Part shown: positions 16,897-24,789 of the stretch, piece after piece
How the letters are laid out: every line of letters starts with the position of its first letter
Position numbering within the stretch: position 1 is the stretch's first letter
DNA from: Chryseobacterium gregarium DSM 19109
GTDB lineage: Bacteria; Bacteroidota; Bacteroidia; Flavobacteriales; Weeksellaceae
Direction of reading: 5' to 3'
Assembly: GCF_000430845.1 (NCBI RefSeq)
Contig: NZ_AUMU01000010.1
Location: 124,001 to 188,000, forward strand
Length of the DNA stretch: 64,000 nucleotides
Position numbers and translations under genes: made by a program
The notes under the pieces: generated by a model
The model's database searches: none
Told to the model about the DNA's origin: nothing
Seen by the model: only the letters and a program-made list of their open reading frames with translations

Positions 16897-16908
16897 AGAC
16901 ATAATTAA

Positions 16909-17142
16909 TTATGGTTGTGTAAATGGAGGTGGATTTTGCCCTGTATTACCTCCGGTACTGCCTCCGCTACCTGGTCCACCAGTTCCGTCTCCCGGGTCAG
17001 TTCCCGTCCCAGGATCCGTTCCGCCGCCCGGATTCAAAAGTTGAGTGGTTGGCTGTCCGTTATTATCGTGATTACATGATGATGTATTTGCATTATTGTG
17101 CCCGAATGCTAAGCTTAGTAGCATTAAAAAGAATTGTATCAT
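16909..17142 (-). CDS. Small Gly/Pro-rich secreted peptide, unknown
   Basis: 77 residues. A hydrophobic N-terminus (MIQFFLMLLSLAFGHNN) could be a signal peptide or anchor. It is followed by an Asn/Cys patch (SSCNHDNNG) and a low-complexity tail of GTDPG-type repeats ending NPPPFTQP. No family recognised. It has its own hairpin terminator and lies directly upstream of the kinase, so it could be a ligand or accessory factor of it (speculation). Coding status is supported by the terminator and the lack of overlap. Confidence 0.5.
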   Translation of the reverse strand: MIQFFLMLLSLAFGHNNANTSSCNHDNNGQPTTQLLNPGGGTDPGTGTDPGDGTGGPGSGGSTGGNTGQNPPPFTQP

Positions 17143-17445
17143 TTTGTCAAAAAATTTATTGTTAAAGCATTCGTGTTCTTCCCTGCGAAACCGATCGCAG
17201 ACATTGGAACACGTTGAAAAAAATTTGAAGCGCTTCTTAAATTTTTTGGGAAGTAGGAACCTTCAAAAACGGAAGAGAAACATCTGCTTCCCAACCCGGA
17301 GTTTTCTTCCGTTTTATCTGGTGATTTTTGAAATCAAGGTTTGTTTTTATTTTTTTATCCCCTGATTTTCTTTTACAAATATCTGCGATAAATGGCTGAA
17401 TCTACGGACAGACGATGGACAGATGGACAGCTTATAAATGTTTGA
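17143..17445. other. Structured intergenic region
   Basis: No gene seen. It holds a 15-bp bulged hairpin (17266-17315), a perfect palindrome GAAGCGCTTC (17227-17236), a GGGAAG/CTTCCC pair (17248-17253 with 17287-17292), and three GGACAG repeats (17406, 17417 and 17425) just upstream of regulatory site 3. Confidence 0.55.
17266..17315. repeat. Long inverted repeat
   Basis: AAAACGGAAGAGAAAC pairs with GTTTTCTTCCGTTTT, giving 15 pairs and one bulged G around a loop of about 19 bases. No T-run follows it directly, so it is not an obvious terminator. Confidence 0.65.
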
Positions 17446-17493
17446 TTTTTACGGTAAACCGCAATTTCCTTGTCAAAAAATTGTCTAATTTGG
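17446..17493 (+). promoter_or_regulatory. Promoter with 19-bp regulatory dyad (site 3)
   Basis: TTTTTACGGTAAACCGCAA (17446-17464) is followed after exactly 21 bases by TAATTTGG (17486-17493), an imperfect -7 element. It shares 15 of 19 positions with each of sites 1 and 2, in the same orientation relative to the gene. Confidence 0.6.
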
Positions 17494-17521
17494 ATAGTAA
17501 ATAATTAATACCTGAAACGTT

Positions 17522-18340
17522 ATGTATGAGAAGAAGAAATTTTTAGTAAAAACAGTGTTCGAAACCGCGAAAAATTCTCTCCCGCGCGGAAACAAAAGCT
17601 CTATTTCGACATATTTAAGTTCATTTTTAGAAGAACAATATGGTTTTGAAAGAGATGAAAGGTCTTACACTAGATATTATAAAAAATTAGTAGAAGAGAA
17701 TACAGATTATAATATTGATGATCTCGCACTTCATTATTTAAGTAAATATATTGGATATGATAATTTTGAAGATTTTTGTGATAGAGTAGACTTAGGAAAT
17801 GATGATTCAAAAACCTTTTCATTAAGTTTTAAGGAAATTTCTGAAAAACTTCAACAGATAATTATTACAGTATCACCAACTGTTTTATTACCCGATTTTA
17901 TAAAGAAAAACGGACTGGGTATTGTGGAAATGACCTTTGTATTGCTTTTGGTTTCTGGAGGTGTTGTTTTTTCCAGTAGCAAAAAGGCACCTTTGGGAAT
18001 TGCATCACTTTGGGGAATACCTGCCATTGAAAAACCTTATATGTTTTGGGATAAAGACCGCTACATAGCCAGCGACAGCAGTTATATAAATCCTCAGACT
18101 GATGTGGTGCCCATGGATCCAAGTAAATTTGTACATCAGAAAAAAATAACGCGACCGGATACCCTTACGATTGAAAACGCAGAGGGAAAAGTTTGGTACG
18201 ATAAAAGTGATAATCATGTAGAGTTTTTTACCAATTATGGAGAACATCCGGAAAACGGAAAGACCTTAAAAGTAGCGACGGGGCATATTGTAGAAACCTA
18301 TGGAGGCGCTAATGCTACGGAAGAACTGGCCGACAATTAA
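17522..18340 (+). CDS. Unknown single-pass membrane protein
   Basis: 272 residues, family not recognised. An N-terminal soluble domain (about 1-125) starts KKKFLVKTVFETAKNSLPRG and contains a helical, acidic middle (YKKLVEENTDYNIDDLALHYLSKYIGYDN) that could bind nucleic acid or protein. One membrane helix lies at about 137-157, then a roughly 115-residue outer domain that is beta-rich. This topology resembles anti-sigma-type signal relays, but no such family is visible. The gene carries regulatory site 3 upstream, linking it to the adjacent two-component system. The first half is more AT-rich than the second. Confidence 0.7.
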   Translation: MYEKKKFLVKTVFETAKNSLPRGNKSSISTYLSSFLEEQYGFERDERSYTRYYKKLVEENTDYNIDDLALHYLSKYIGYDNFEDFCDRVDLGNDDSKTFSLSFKEISEKLQQIIITVSPTVLLPDFIKKNGLGIVEMTFVLLLVSGGVVFSSSKKAPLGIASLWGIPAIEKPYMFWDKDRYIASDSSYINPQTDVVPMDPSKFVHQKKITRPDTLTIENAEGKVWYDKSDNHVEFFTNYGEHPENGKTLKVATGHIVETYGGANATEELADN

Positions 18341-18419
18341 AATTTCTTTACAATGATTTAAACTTTACTTAAAACAATTCCCCGGATATTCCTTTACTTT
18401 CGTCTTATTTTTATTTTAG

Positions 18420-20210
18420 ATGAATAAAGGAATATTCTCATTTTTACTCTTTGCGTTCACTGTATTATCCGCGCAGCAGAAGCCGGTGCAGATCGCTTTT
18501 CTTTCGGATGTGCATTTTCAGGATCTGTACGGGAGTTTTTCGGATCATGATTTTAAAGGGATTGTAAACCCCGGGACCGGGAAACCGACGATTCTGAGGA
18601 CGATGGATTCACAGCTGCATTCCACCCGGATTTTCAATGAAAACTATTTTGCCTTCCTGAAAGCATTGGATGATATTGCCGCAAAGGGAATTAAGATGGT
18701 CGTCATGCCGGGGGATTTTTCTGATGACGGCCAAGCGTATAACCTTCGGGGGCTAAAAAAGATTTTAGATCAGTATCACCGGAAATACGGGATCAGTTTT
18801 TACCTCACGACCGGAAACCATGATCCGGTGGGCCCGTTCCGGCAGGATGCGGGAAAAGATGATTTCCTCGGAGAGAACGGAAATCCATTAGGCATTTACA
18901 GCAGAGAAAGCCTTGGGAAAACAAAAAATAAAGTCATTACCAAAGACATCGCAGCATCCGGATACCTTGAGATTTTAAATGAATTGAAAGACTTCGGTTT
19001 TTATCCGAAAAAGGAAAACCTGTTCTGGAGTACACCGTTTGATCCGGCTTCTTTCAAAAGCTATTCTTATGAAAAAGCCCTGCATCAGGCCGTTTATTCC
19101 AAAAGGATGTATGAAGTTTCAGAAGGGTTTTCTGTGCCGGACCTGAGCTATGTGGTGGAGCCGGTGAAAGGCATCTGGATGATCGCTATTGACGGGAATA
19201 CCTACATTCCGAAAAATCCTAATGGACTTCCGGATGATCCGGGCAATTATAAAGGCGCAAGTATTGGCTACAATAATGTCCTGACCCATAAAAAATATCT
19301 GATTCAGTGGGTAAAAAAGATAACGGAACAAGCGAAGAGAAACAGAAAAACCGTTATTGCATTTACCCATTATCCGATGATTGATTACAATGACGATGCA
19401 ACACGTGAAATTAAGGAACTGCTGGGAGAAAGTAAATGGCAGTCGGAGAGAATTCCGGAAGAATCCGTAGCACAGGCTTTTGCAGAAGCAGGATTGCAGG
19501 TTCATTTCGCAGGCCACATGCATATCAACGATACAGGAATCCGTAAAATAGGAGACAAAATACTGGTGAATATTCAGGTTCCTTCTCTGGCAGCCTACCT
19601 TCCGGCCTATAAAATCCTGACCATCCATTCCGCCGGTAAGATGGAGGTGCTGACAGAAGTTCTGGATACGGTTCCAGGTTTTGATGTTTTATTTTCTCTG
19701 TATGAGAAAGAATATGAAGCTTTACAAAAAGACAAAAACAGGATCCTCTGGAATAAAGATATTTTAAAATCAAAATCGTATCATGATTTCATGCTGTTTC
19801 ATCTGAAAGAGCTGGTGCGGCTCAGAATGATTCCTGATGACTGGCCGAAAGATTTCGTTGAAAAGGCCCAGGGATTGAATGGTGAGGATATATTGCTGTT
19901 AATCGAAGATAAGAATCAGTTAAGGGAAAAAGGAATCAATGCAGAAGACTTCAGACAATGGAATTTTGAAGATTTGCTTTTGGATGTATATAAGTTCCAA
20001 TCCGCCGATGAGCTTGCAAAAAAAGATATTCCAAAAGAAAGACAGCAGCAATACCAGACTATTGAGAAACTTATTCACAATCATCAGTCTCAGGATTCGT
20101 TCATGATACATCTGAAATCGGTTTTTACAATTCTTTCATTACTGTCAGATTCAGATCCTGCAAATCATTTCGAAATAGATCTGAAAAAACAGGAAATAAG
20201 AAGGCTGTAA
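18420..20210 (+). CDS. Secreted metallophosphoesterase
   Basis: 596 residues. Signal peptide MNKGIFSFLLFAFTVLSAQQ. The calcineurin-like core is complete: SDVHF near residue 30, GDFSDDG, GNHDP, THYPM and GHMHIND around residue 365. The C-terminal 200 residues are helical and not recognised. It should hydrolyse a phosphate mono- or diester in the periplasm. It is convergent with the PI-PLC-like gene, suggesting shared use in phospholipid or phosphoester breakdown (inference). Confidence 0.9.
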   Translation: MNKGIFSFLLFAFTVLSAQQKPVQIAFLSDVHFQDLYGSFSDHDFKGIVNPGTGKPTILRTMDSQLHSTRIFNENYFAFLKALDDIAAKGIKMVVMPGDFSDDGQAYNLRGLKKILDQYHRKYGISFYLTTGNHDPVGPFRQDAGKDDFLGENGNPLGIYSRESLGKTKNKVITKDIAASGYLEILNELKDFGFYPKKENLFWSTPFDPASFKSYSYEKALHQAVYSKRMYEVSEGFSVPDLSYVVEPVKGIWMIAIDGNTYIPKNPNGLPDDPGNYKGASIGYNNVLTHKKYLIQWVKKITEQAKRNRKTVIAFTHYPMIDYNDDATREIKELLGESKWQSERIPEESVAQAFAEAGLQVHFAGHMHINDTGIRKIGDKILVNIQVPSLAAYLPAYKILTIHSAGKMEVLTEVLDTVPGFDVLFSLYEKEYEALQKDKNRILWNKDILKSKSYHDFMLFHLKELVRLRMIPDDWPKDFVEKAQGLNGEDILLLIEDKNQLREKGINAEDFRQWNFEDLLLDVYKFQSADELAKKDIPKERQQQYQTIEKLIHNHQSQDSFMIHLKSVFTILSLLSDSDPANHFEIDLKKQEIRRL

Positions 20211-20268
20211 TTTTTAAAAGTCTGTATAAATCCGTGAAATCTGTGGGAATTTAAAGCAATCAGCCGAA

Positions 20269-20306
20269 ACAGAAAAGACCATCAGAAACCTGACAGTCTT
20301 TTCCTG
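20269..20306. terminator. Terminator between convergent genes
   Basis: GAAAAGAC and GTCTTTTC arms around a loop, between the metallophosphoesterase stop and the PI-PLC-like stop. The outer bases ACAG/CTGT add pairing. Confidence 0.55.
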
Positions 20307-20331
20307 TAAAATCTAATCGTAAAAAATGTTC

Positions 20332-21402
20332 TTATTTTCCGTTCACCGGGTTTTTCCTTTCATAGGCAGGATCTTGATCAAAACTGATTTTGTAACCTGA
20401 TTTGAAAAGTCTGCTGGGCTGATAATAATCTGTGGTAATCACCTGTGCTCCGCTTTTCTTGGCTTTTTCAAATCTTGAATAGTCCTCTTTTCTGGCTTCC
20501 ACCGTATCGGCATCGGCTCTTGTCCGGACAATGTAGCCTTGTTTTACCCGGTCTGTGATCTCAGGGCCGGGATCATTCATCAGTAAGACGGCAGCCTCAG
20601 CGGTTCCGGGTGTTGAATTAGTGAAAACCATTCTTCCTTTCAAAGATGGATGGTCTTTCATGTACAGATCCCTGTTCTCGCTGTTGTTATCCAGTACAAA
20701 AAGGAACTTTCCCCGTGCTTCTTTCACCGTCGGCCAGTTTTGATGGGTGACTGCTTCGTTCAAAGTCTTATAGGAACCACGGATATCGTCCGGGGTAATG
20801 ATTTTACCTTTCCCTAAATATTTTTTCAATTCCTGATCCAGTTCATCGAAAAGTTTTGCGGTATAATGTTCCGGCTCCGTCCCGAACTGATTGGCTTTTC
20901 CGTCTTTAGGTTCCAAAGTGATGAAAACGGGCGTGTGGTCAGGGTGGGCGTCAGACCATTTTTTCAGATCCCTGAGGCAATCTTCTAAAGTATAATACCA
21001 GGTCTGATAATCAATATCCGTAATATGGATCATCTTATAGCCCGGCTTTTTCATTTTACCTTCCGGATCAAAGGGTTTGGTGGTTTTTACCAGGTCCAGT
21101 ATTTTGGGATGGGCATATTTTCCGCCTTTGCTGTCGGCATACACATCAATTTCGAGGTTTCTCAATCCCAGATCCAGCTGTTGGGGGACCGGGCTGTGTT
21201 CATACTGTATCCTCGGAAGGAAATTCAGAGAATCCTTTTTGGATAAATAGGCATAAACCTCCGGAAGAATGGCTTTTTTATAAGAGTTATGCGAACCGAT
21301 CACCTGAATTTGATTGATCTTTAAATCCTCCAAATGGTGGGATTGTGACAGGTAAAGATTCATAGAAGATAAATACAGAGCTGCAAGAACTGCCTTTTTC
21401 AT
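20332..21402 (-). CDS. PI-PLC-like phosphodiesterase (calcium-dependent C1-like family)
   Basis: 356 residues from ATG 21402, which gives a proper signal peptide MKKAVLAALYLSSMNLYLSQS; the frame extends to 21453 but that start puts extra residues before the signal. TIM-barrel family of phosphatidylinositol-specific phospholipase C1-like proteins: IQVIGSHNSYKKA with the first catalytic His, LRNLEIDVYADSKGG (metal/active site), VFITLEPKDGK, and FVLDNNSENRDLY. It acts outside the cytoplasmic membrane on a phosphodiester substrate, exact lipid unknown. Confidence 0.85.
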   Translation of the reverse strand: MKKAVLAALYLSSMNLYLSQSHHLEDLKINQIQVIGSHNSYKKAILPEVYAYLSKKDSLNFLPRIQYEHSPVPQQLDLGLRNLEIDVYADSKGGKYAHPKILDLVKTTKPFDPEGKMKKPGYKMIHITDIDYQTWYYTLEDCLRDLKKWSDAHPDHTPVFITLEPKDGKANQFGTEPEHYTAKLFDELDQELKKYLGKGKIITPDDIRGSYKTLNEAVTHQNWPTVKEARGKFLFVLDNNSENRDLYMKDHPSLKGRMVFTNSTPGTAEAAVLLMNDPGPEITDRVKQGYIVRTRADADTVEARKEDYSRFEKAKKSGAQVITTDYYQPSRLFKSGYKISFDQDPAYERKNPVNGK

Positions 21403-21659
21403 GACTTCATTTTTTTGTAAAGGCAAAATTAATGAGTCCGGACCGCAGAGCATTTACACAGTATGTTAAGTCTTTTTTACGATTTTGTGAATGCCCGAAA
21501 AAGCCGGATGGTAAGTGTTTGACCCTGTGTTGTATTGATTTGTCCGTTTTCAGGTCATTGACATATTTTTGATTTTAAGATAATATTAGGTTAAAATGAT
21601 TCCCGTACAGATGCCTTTACTTTGTGCCCGAAATAAAAACTAACGTGCTTAAACGAAAA

Positions 21660-21683
21660 CCGCTGTTGCGGGAACAACAGCGG
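21660..21683 (+). terminator. Strong hairpin with T-run upstream of susC
   Basis: CCGCTGTTG and CAACAGCGG make a 9-bp GC-rich stem with loop CGGGAA, followed by GCTTTTTT. It lies 45 bases before susC with no gene ending before it on this strand. It could end a leader transcript or a small RNA started at a TTTACTTTG element near 21617. Confidence 0.7.
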
Positions 21684-21728
21684 CTTTTTTAAAGCAATGT
21701 AATCGTATGCAATTACTTACTTAATGAT

Positions 21729-24700
21729 ATGTACCACAAATTTAATTTTTTTAAGTTTAAAAAACTAATTCCTGTCGCATTAATCTTTCTTGTAGGCCAT
21801 CAGGCTCATGCAGAAGGATTTACGGCAGCTTATTCTGTTTCTTTTCAAGTCGGTGAAACCATCACCGGAACCGTATCCGATCAGGAAGGTTCAGCGGTTG
21901 AAGGCGCTAAAATCACCGTTGTGGAAACAGGCGTTACTGCTGTTTCAGATGCATCGGGAAACTTCAGCCTCTCTGCCGTGATCGGACAGACCTTATCCGT
22001 TTCGTATGAAGGTTATGAAATACAGCGGATGAAAATTTCGGGAACTTCAGTTTCCGTTCAGTTAAAATCAAAAAAAGGAGCCACTTCCATTGAAGAAGTC
22101 ACTTTGGTAGGGTATGGTTCCCAGAAAAAATCAGACCTTACCGGGGCCGTCAGTCAGCTGAAAGCGGAAAATTTCAAAGAGGGAATGAATATTTCCGTTG
22201 ATAACCTGATGCAGGGGAAAATTGCAGGGGTCCGTATCGTTCAGTCAAGCGGTGAGCCTGGAGCGGGTGTCAATGTTTCCATCAGAGGGATCGGTTCAAT
22301 CCGAAGCGGGAGCACACCTCTGTTCGTGGTAGACGGTGTTCCTTTGAGTAATGATGCCGTGAGTGCACAAAGCCCGAACGTAGGTTTGGGAAATGCGCAG
22401 GCAAAAAACCCGTTAAACTTTTTGAATACCAGCGACATTGAATCCATTACGGTTTTAAAGGATGCTTCTGCTGCGGCTATTTATGGAGCCAGAGGATCAA
22501 ACGGGGTCGTATTGGTAACCACAAAAAGAGGAAGGAAAGGAGAGCCGATGTTTACCTATGATACCTATCTGGGCTTTTCTTCTGTAATCAAAAAACTGGA
22601 TTTATTAACAGCGGATGAATACAGGGCTGCAGGAATCAATAAACTGTATGACCATGGCGGAAATACAGACTGGCAGGATGAACTCTACAGGAATGCAGTT
22701 TCATCCAATCACTCGGTTTCATTTTCAAAAGCCACGGAAACAGGGAATTATTTTGCCTCTCTTTCCCATATGGATCAGGATGGTATCGTGCTGAACAGCA
22801 GTTTTAAAAGAACAACAGCCCGTCTGAATGCGGAAGAATCTTTCTTTGATAATAAAAGATTGAAGGTCAAAGTAAACCTTACGGCCAGTGACATCAAGGA
22901 AACCGGAATTCCGAACGGGGGGAATGCAGGTTCGGACGGTCAGGTGATTATCCATGCTTTGATGGCAAACCCTACACGTTCTGTGTATGACGAAAACGAA
23001 AATTATACTAATTTTAATATGAATGCTCACTACAATCCCTTGTATTTGCTGAGTATTTATAATGATAAAACCAATACCTTCAGGGTACTGGGAAATACAG
23101 AAGCTACACTGAGAATTTTACCGGGGTTAAATTACAAATTCAACCTGGGGATTGACAAAGCAATGTCAGAAAGAAATACGACAATGTATCCGAATGTTAC
23201 CGACAGATCAAAAACAGGATTGTATGTACAGGCCAATCTTGATTCTTATAATGTGCTTTTAGAACATTATTTAACGTATGATTTTAATTTAAATAAACAT
23301 AATTTTAGTTTATTGGGAGGTTTCTCTTATCAGAAATTCAAATCTACAGGAACTTATTTCGGCGTAAAAGATATTGCCGCTCAGGGAGCGGGTACCGCTC
23401 CGGAAATTAATCCGGCGTATTCAGGAACGGCATTTATTCCGGCACCGGGTTATGCTCAAGAAAATGAACTGCAATCGTACTTCGGAAGGGTAAATTATAA
23501 TTTTGATAAAAAATATTTATTAACGGCTTCCTTAAGAGCCGACGGATCCACACGTTTTGGAAAGAACAACAAATACGGATATTTCCCGTCTGTTGCAGTG
23601 GGCTGGACGGTTTCTAACGAAAATTTCCTGCAAGATTCTCAATTGATTAACGAATTAAAATTAAGAGGAAGCTGGGGGCAGACCGGAAACCAGGAAGTTC
23701 CGAACAAAATTACCCAGGCGAGTTCTTCTTTAACACAGGCTGCAGGATATTATTTGTATGATAATTTAAATCTGATCAATGGAGTTTCGATCAACAGAAC
23801 TGTAAATCCTGATCTGAAATGGGAAGTTGTGGAACAGACCAATATCGGCGCAGATTTCAGTTTATTAAAAAACAAATTGTACGGATCATTGGAATATTAT
23901 CATAAAACAACGAAAGATCCAATTTTAAATATTCCTTCAAGACCTCTAAGTCCGACCAGTACAGTCTGGAAAAATGTTGATGCGCAAATCGTCAATAAAG
24001 GTTTTGAATTCTCTTTAGGTTCAGAGATTATCAGAAATGAAAATTTCACATGGAATTTTGATGTGAATGGTGCAACGGTAAATAATGTAGTGAAAGATCT
24101 TCCGGTTTCTGCAATTTATTCTGGTGAGGTTTCCGGTCCGGGACTTTCCGGAGTCACGGCGAATATCTATAAAAACGGTTATGAAGCAGGATCTTTCTAC
24201 ATGTACAATTATTTGGGAGTAGATGCCAACGGAAAATACATCTATGAAGATATAAATACAGATGGAAGGATTGATCAGAATGACAGAAAGATTTTTGAAG
24301 GAGCTATCCCTAATTTCACTTTCGGGATCAATTCTTACATGAAATACAAAAAATTTGATTTTGCATTCTCTTTCATCGGACAGACCGGAGGTTATCTGGT
24401 AAACAATACGGCGTTGGATTTAAATATCAACAATTTAGCGTCAGACAGAAATGTTTTAAAAAACCTTTATGATTCAGGAGCAAGCTTCACCAACCAGCCG
24501 CAATTATCTTCTTTGTATCTTGAAAAATCTGATTTTATCCGTCTGAACAATGTAAGATTAGGATATAATTTCGATATGAGCAAACTGAAGTTTCTAAGAA
24601 GCATTAATCTGTATGTGAGCGCACAGAATCTATTGACCATTACAAATTACTCAGGATATGATCCTTTGGTGGATACCAACAAGCAGGTCGGAGGGAACCA

Positions 24701-24773
24701 GTCTTTAGGAATTGATTATACCACCTATCCGTCTGCAAAAACATTTGTTCTGGGTGCAACCGTTAAATTTTAA
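21729..24773 (+). CDS. SusC/RagA-type TonB-linked outer-membrane transporter
   Basis: 1014 residues. Signal sequence at 1-29, an N-terminal carboxypeptidase-regulatory-like domain (ITGTVSDQEGSAVEGAKITV to about residue 115), then a TonB-box-like region and plug (YGSQKKSDLTGAVSQL, VSIRGIGSIRSGSTPLFVVDGVPL, LKDASAAAIYGARGSNGVVLVTTKRG). A long beta-barrel ends with the outer-membrane motif TFVLGATVKF. It imports a large substrate with its SusD partner 16 bases downstream. No polysaccharide hydrolase, sigma factor or hybrid sensor is adjacent; the nearest enzymes are phosphoesterases. Confidence 0.95.
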   Translation: MYHKFNFFKFKKLIPVALIFLVGHQAHAEGFTAAYSVSFQVGETITGTVSDQEGSAVEGAKITVVETGVTAVSDASGNFSLSAVIGQTLSVSYEGYEIQRMKISGTSVSVQLKSKKGATSIEEVTLVGYGSQKKSDLTGAVSQLKAENFKEGMNISVDNLMQGKIAGVRIVQSSGEPGAGVNVSIRGIGSIRSGSTPLFVVDGVPLSNDAVSAQSPNVGLGNAQAKNPLNFLNTSDIESITVLKDASAAAIYGARGSNGVVLVTTKRGRKGEPMFTYDTYLGFSSVIKKLDLLTADEYRAAGINKLYDHGGNTDWQDELYRNAVSSNHSVSFSKATETGNYFASLSHMDQDGIVLNSSFKRTTARLNAEESFFDNKRLKVKVNLTASDIKETGIPNGGNAGSDGQVIIHALMANPTRSVYDENENYTNFNMNAHYNPLYLLSIYNDKTNTFRVLGNTEATLRILPGLNYKFNLGIDKAMSERNTTMYPNVTDRSKTGLYVQANLDSYNVLLEHYLTYDFNLNKHNFSLLGGFSYQKFKSTGTYFGVKDIAAQGAGTAPEINPAYSGTAFIPAPGYAQENELQSYFGRVNYNFDKKYLLTASLRADGSTRFGKNNKYGYFPSVAVGWTVSNENFLQDSQLINELKLRGSWGQTGNQEVPNKITQASSSLTQAAGYYLYDNLNLINGVSINRTVNPDLKWEVVEQTNIGADFSLLKNKLYGSLEYYHKTTKDPILNIPSRPLSPTSTVWKNVDAQIVNKGFEFSLGSEIIRNENFTWNFDVNGATVNNVVKDLPVSAIYSGEVSGPGLSGVTANIYKNGYEAGSFYMYNYLGVDANGKYIYEDINTDGRIDQNDRKIFEGAIPNFTFGINSYMKYKKFDFAFSFIGQTGGYLVNNTALDLNINNLASDRNVLKNLYDSGASFTNQPQLSSLYLEKSDFIRLNNVRLGYNFDMSKLKFLRSINLYVSAQNLLTITNYSGYDPLVDTNKQVGGNQSLGIDYTTYPSAKTFVLGATVKF

Positions 24774-24789
24774 TTAAGTTAAAGAAATC

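Noticed and set aside
21403..21453. Longer start for the PI-PLC-like gene
   Set aside because: It puts unrelated residues before a good signal peptide.
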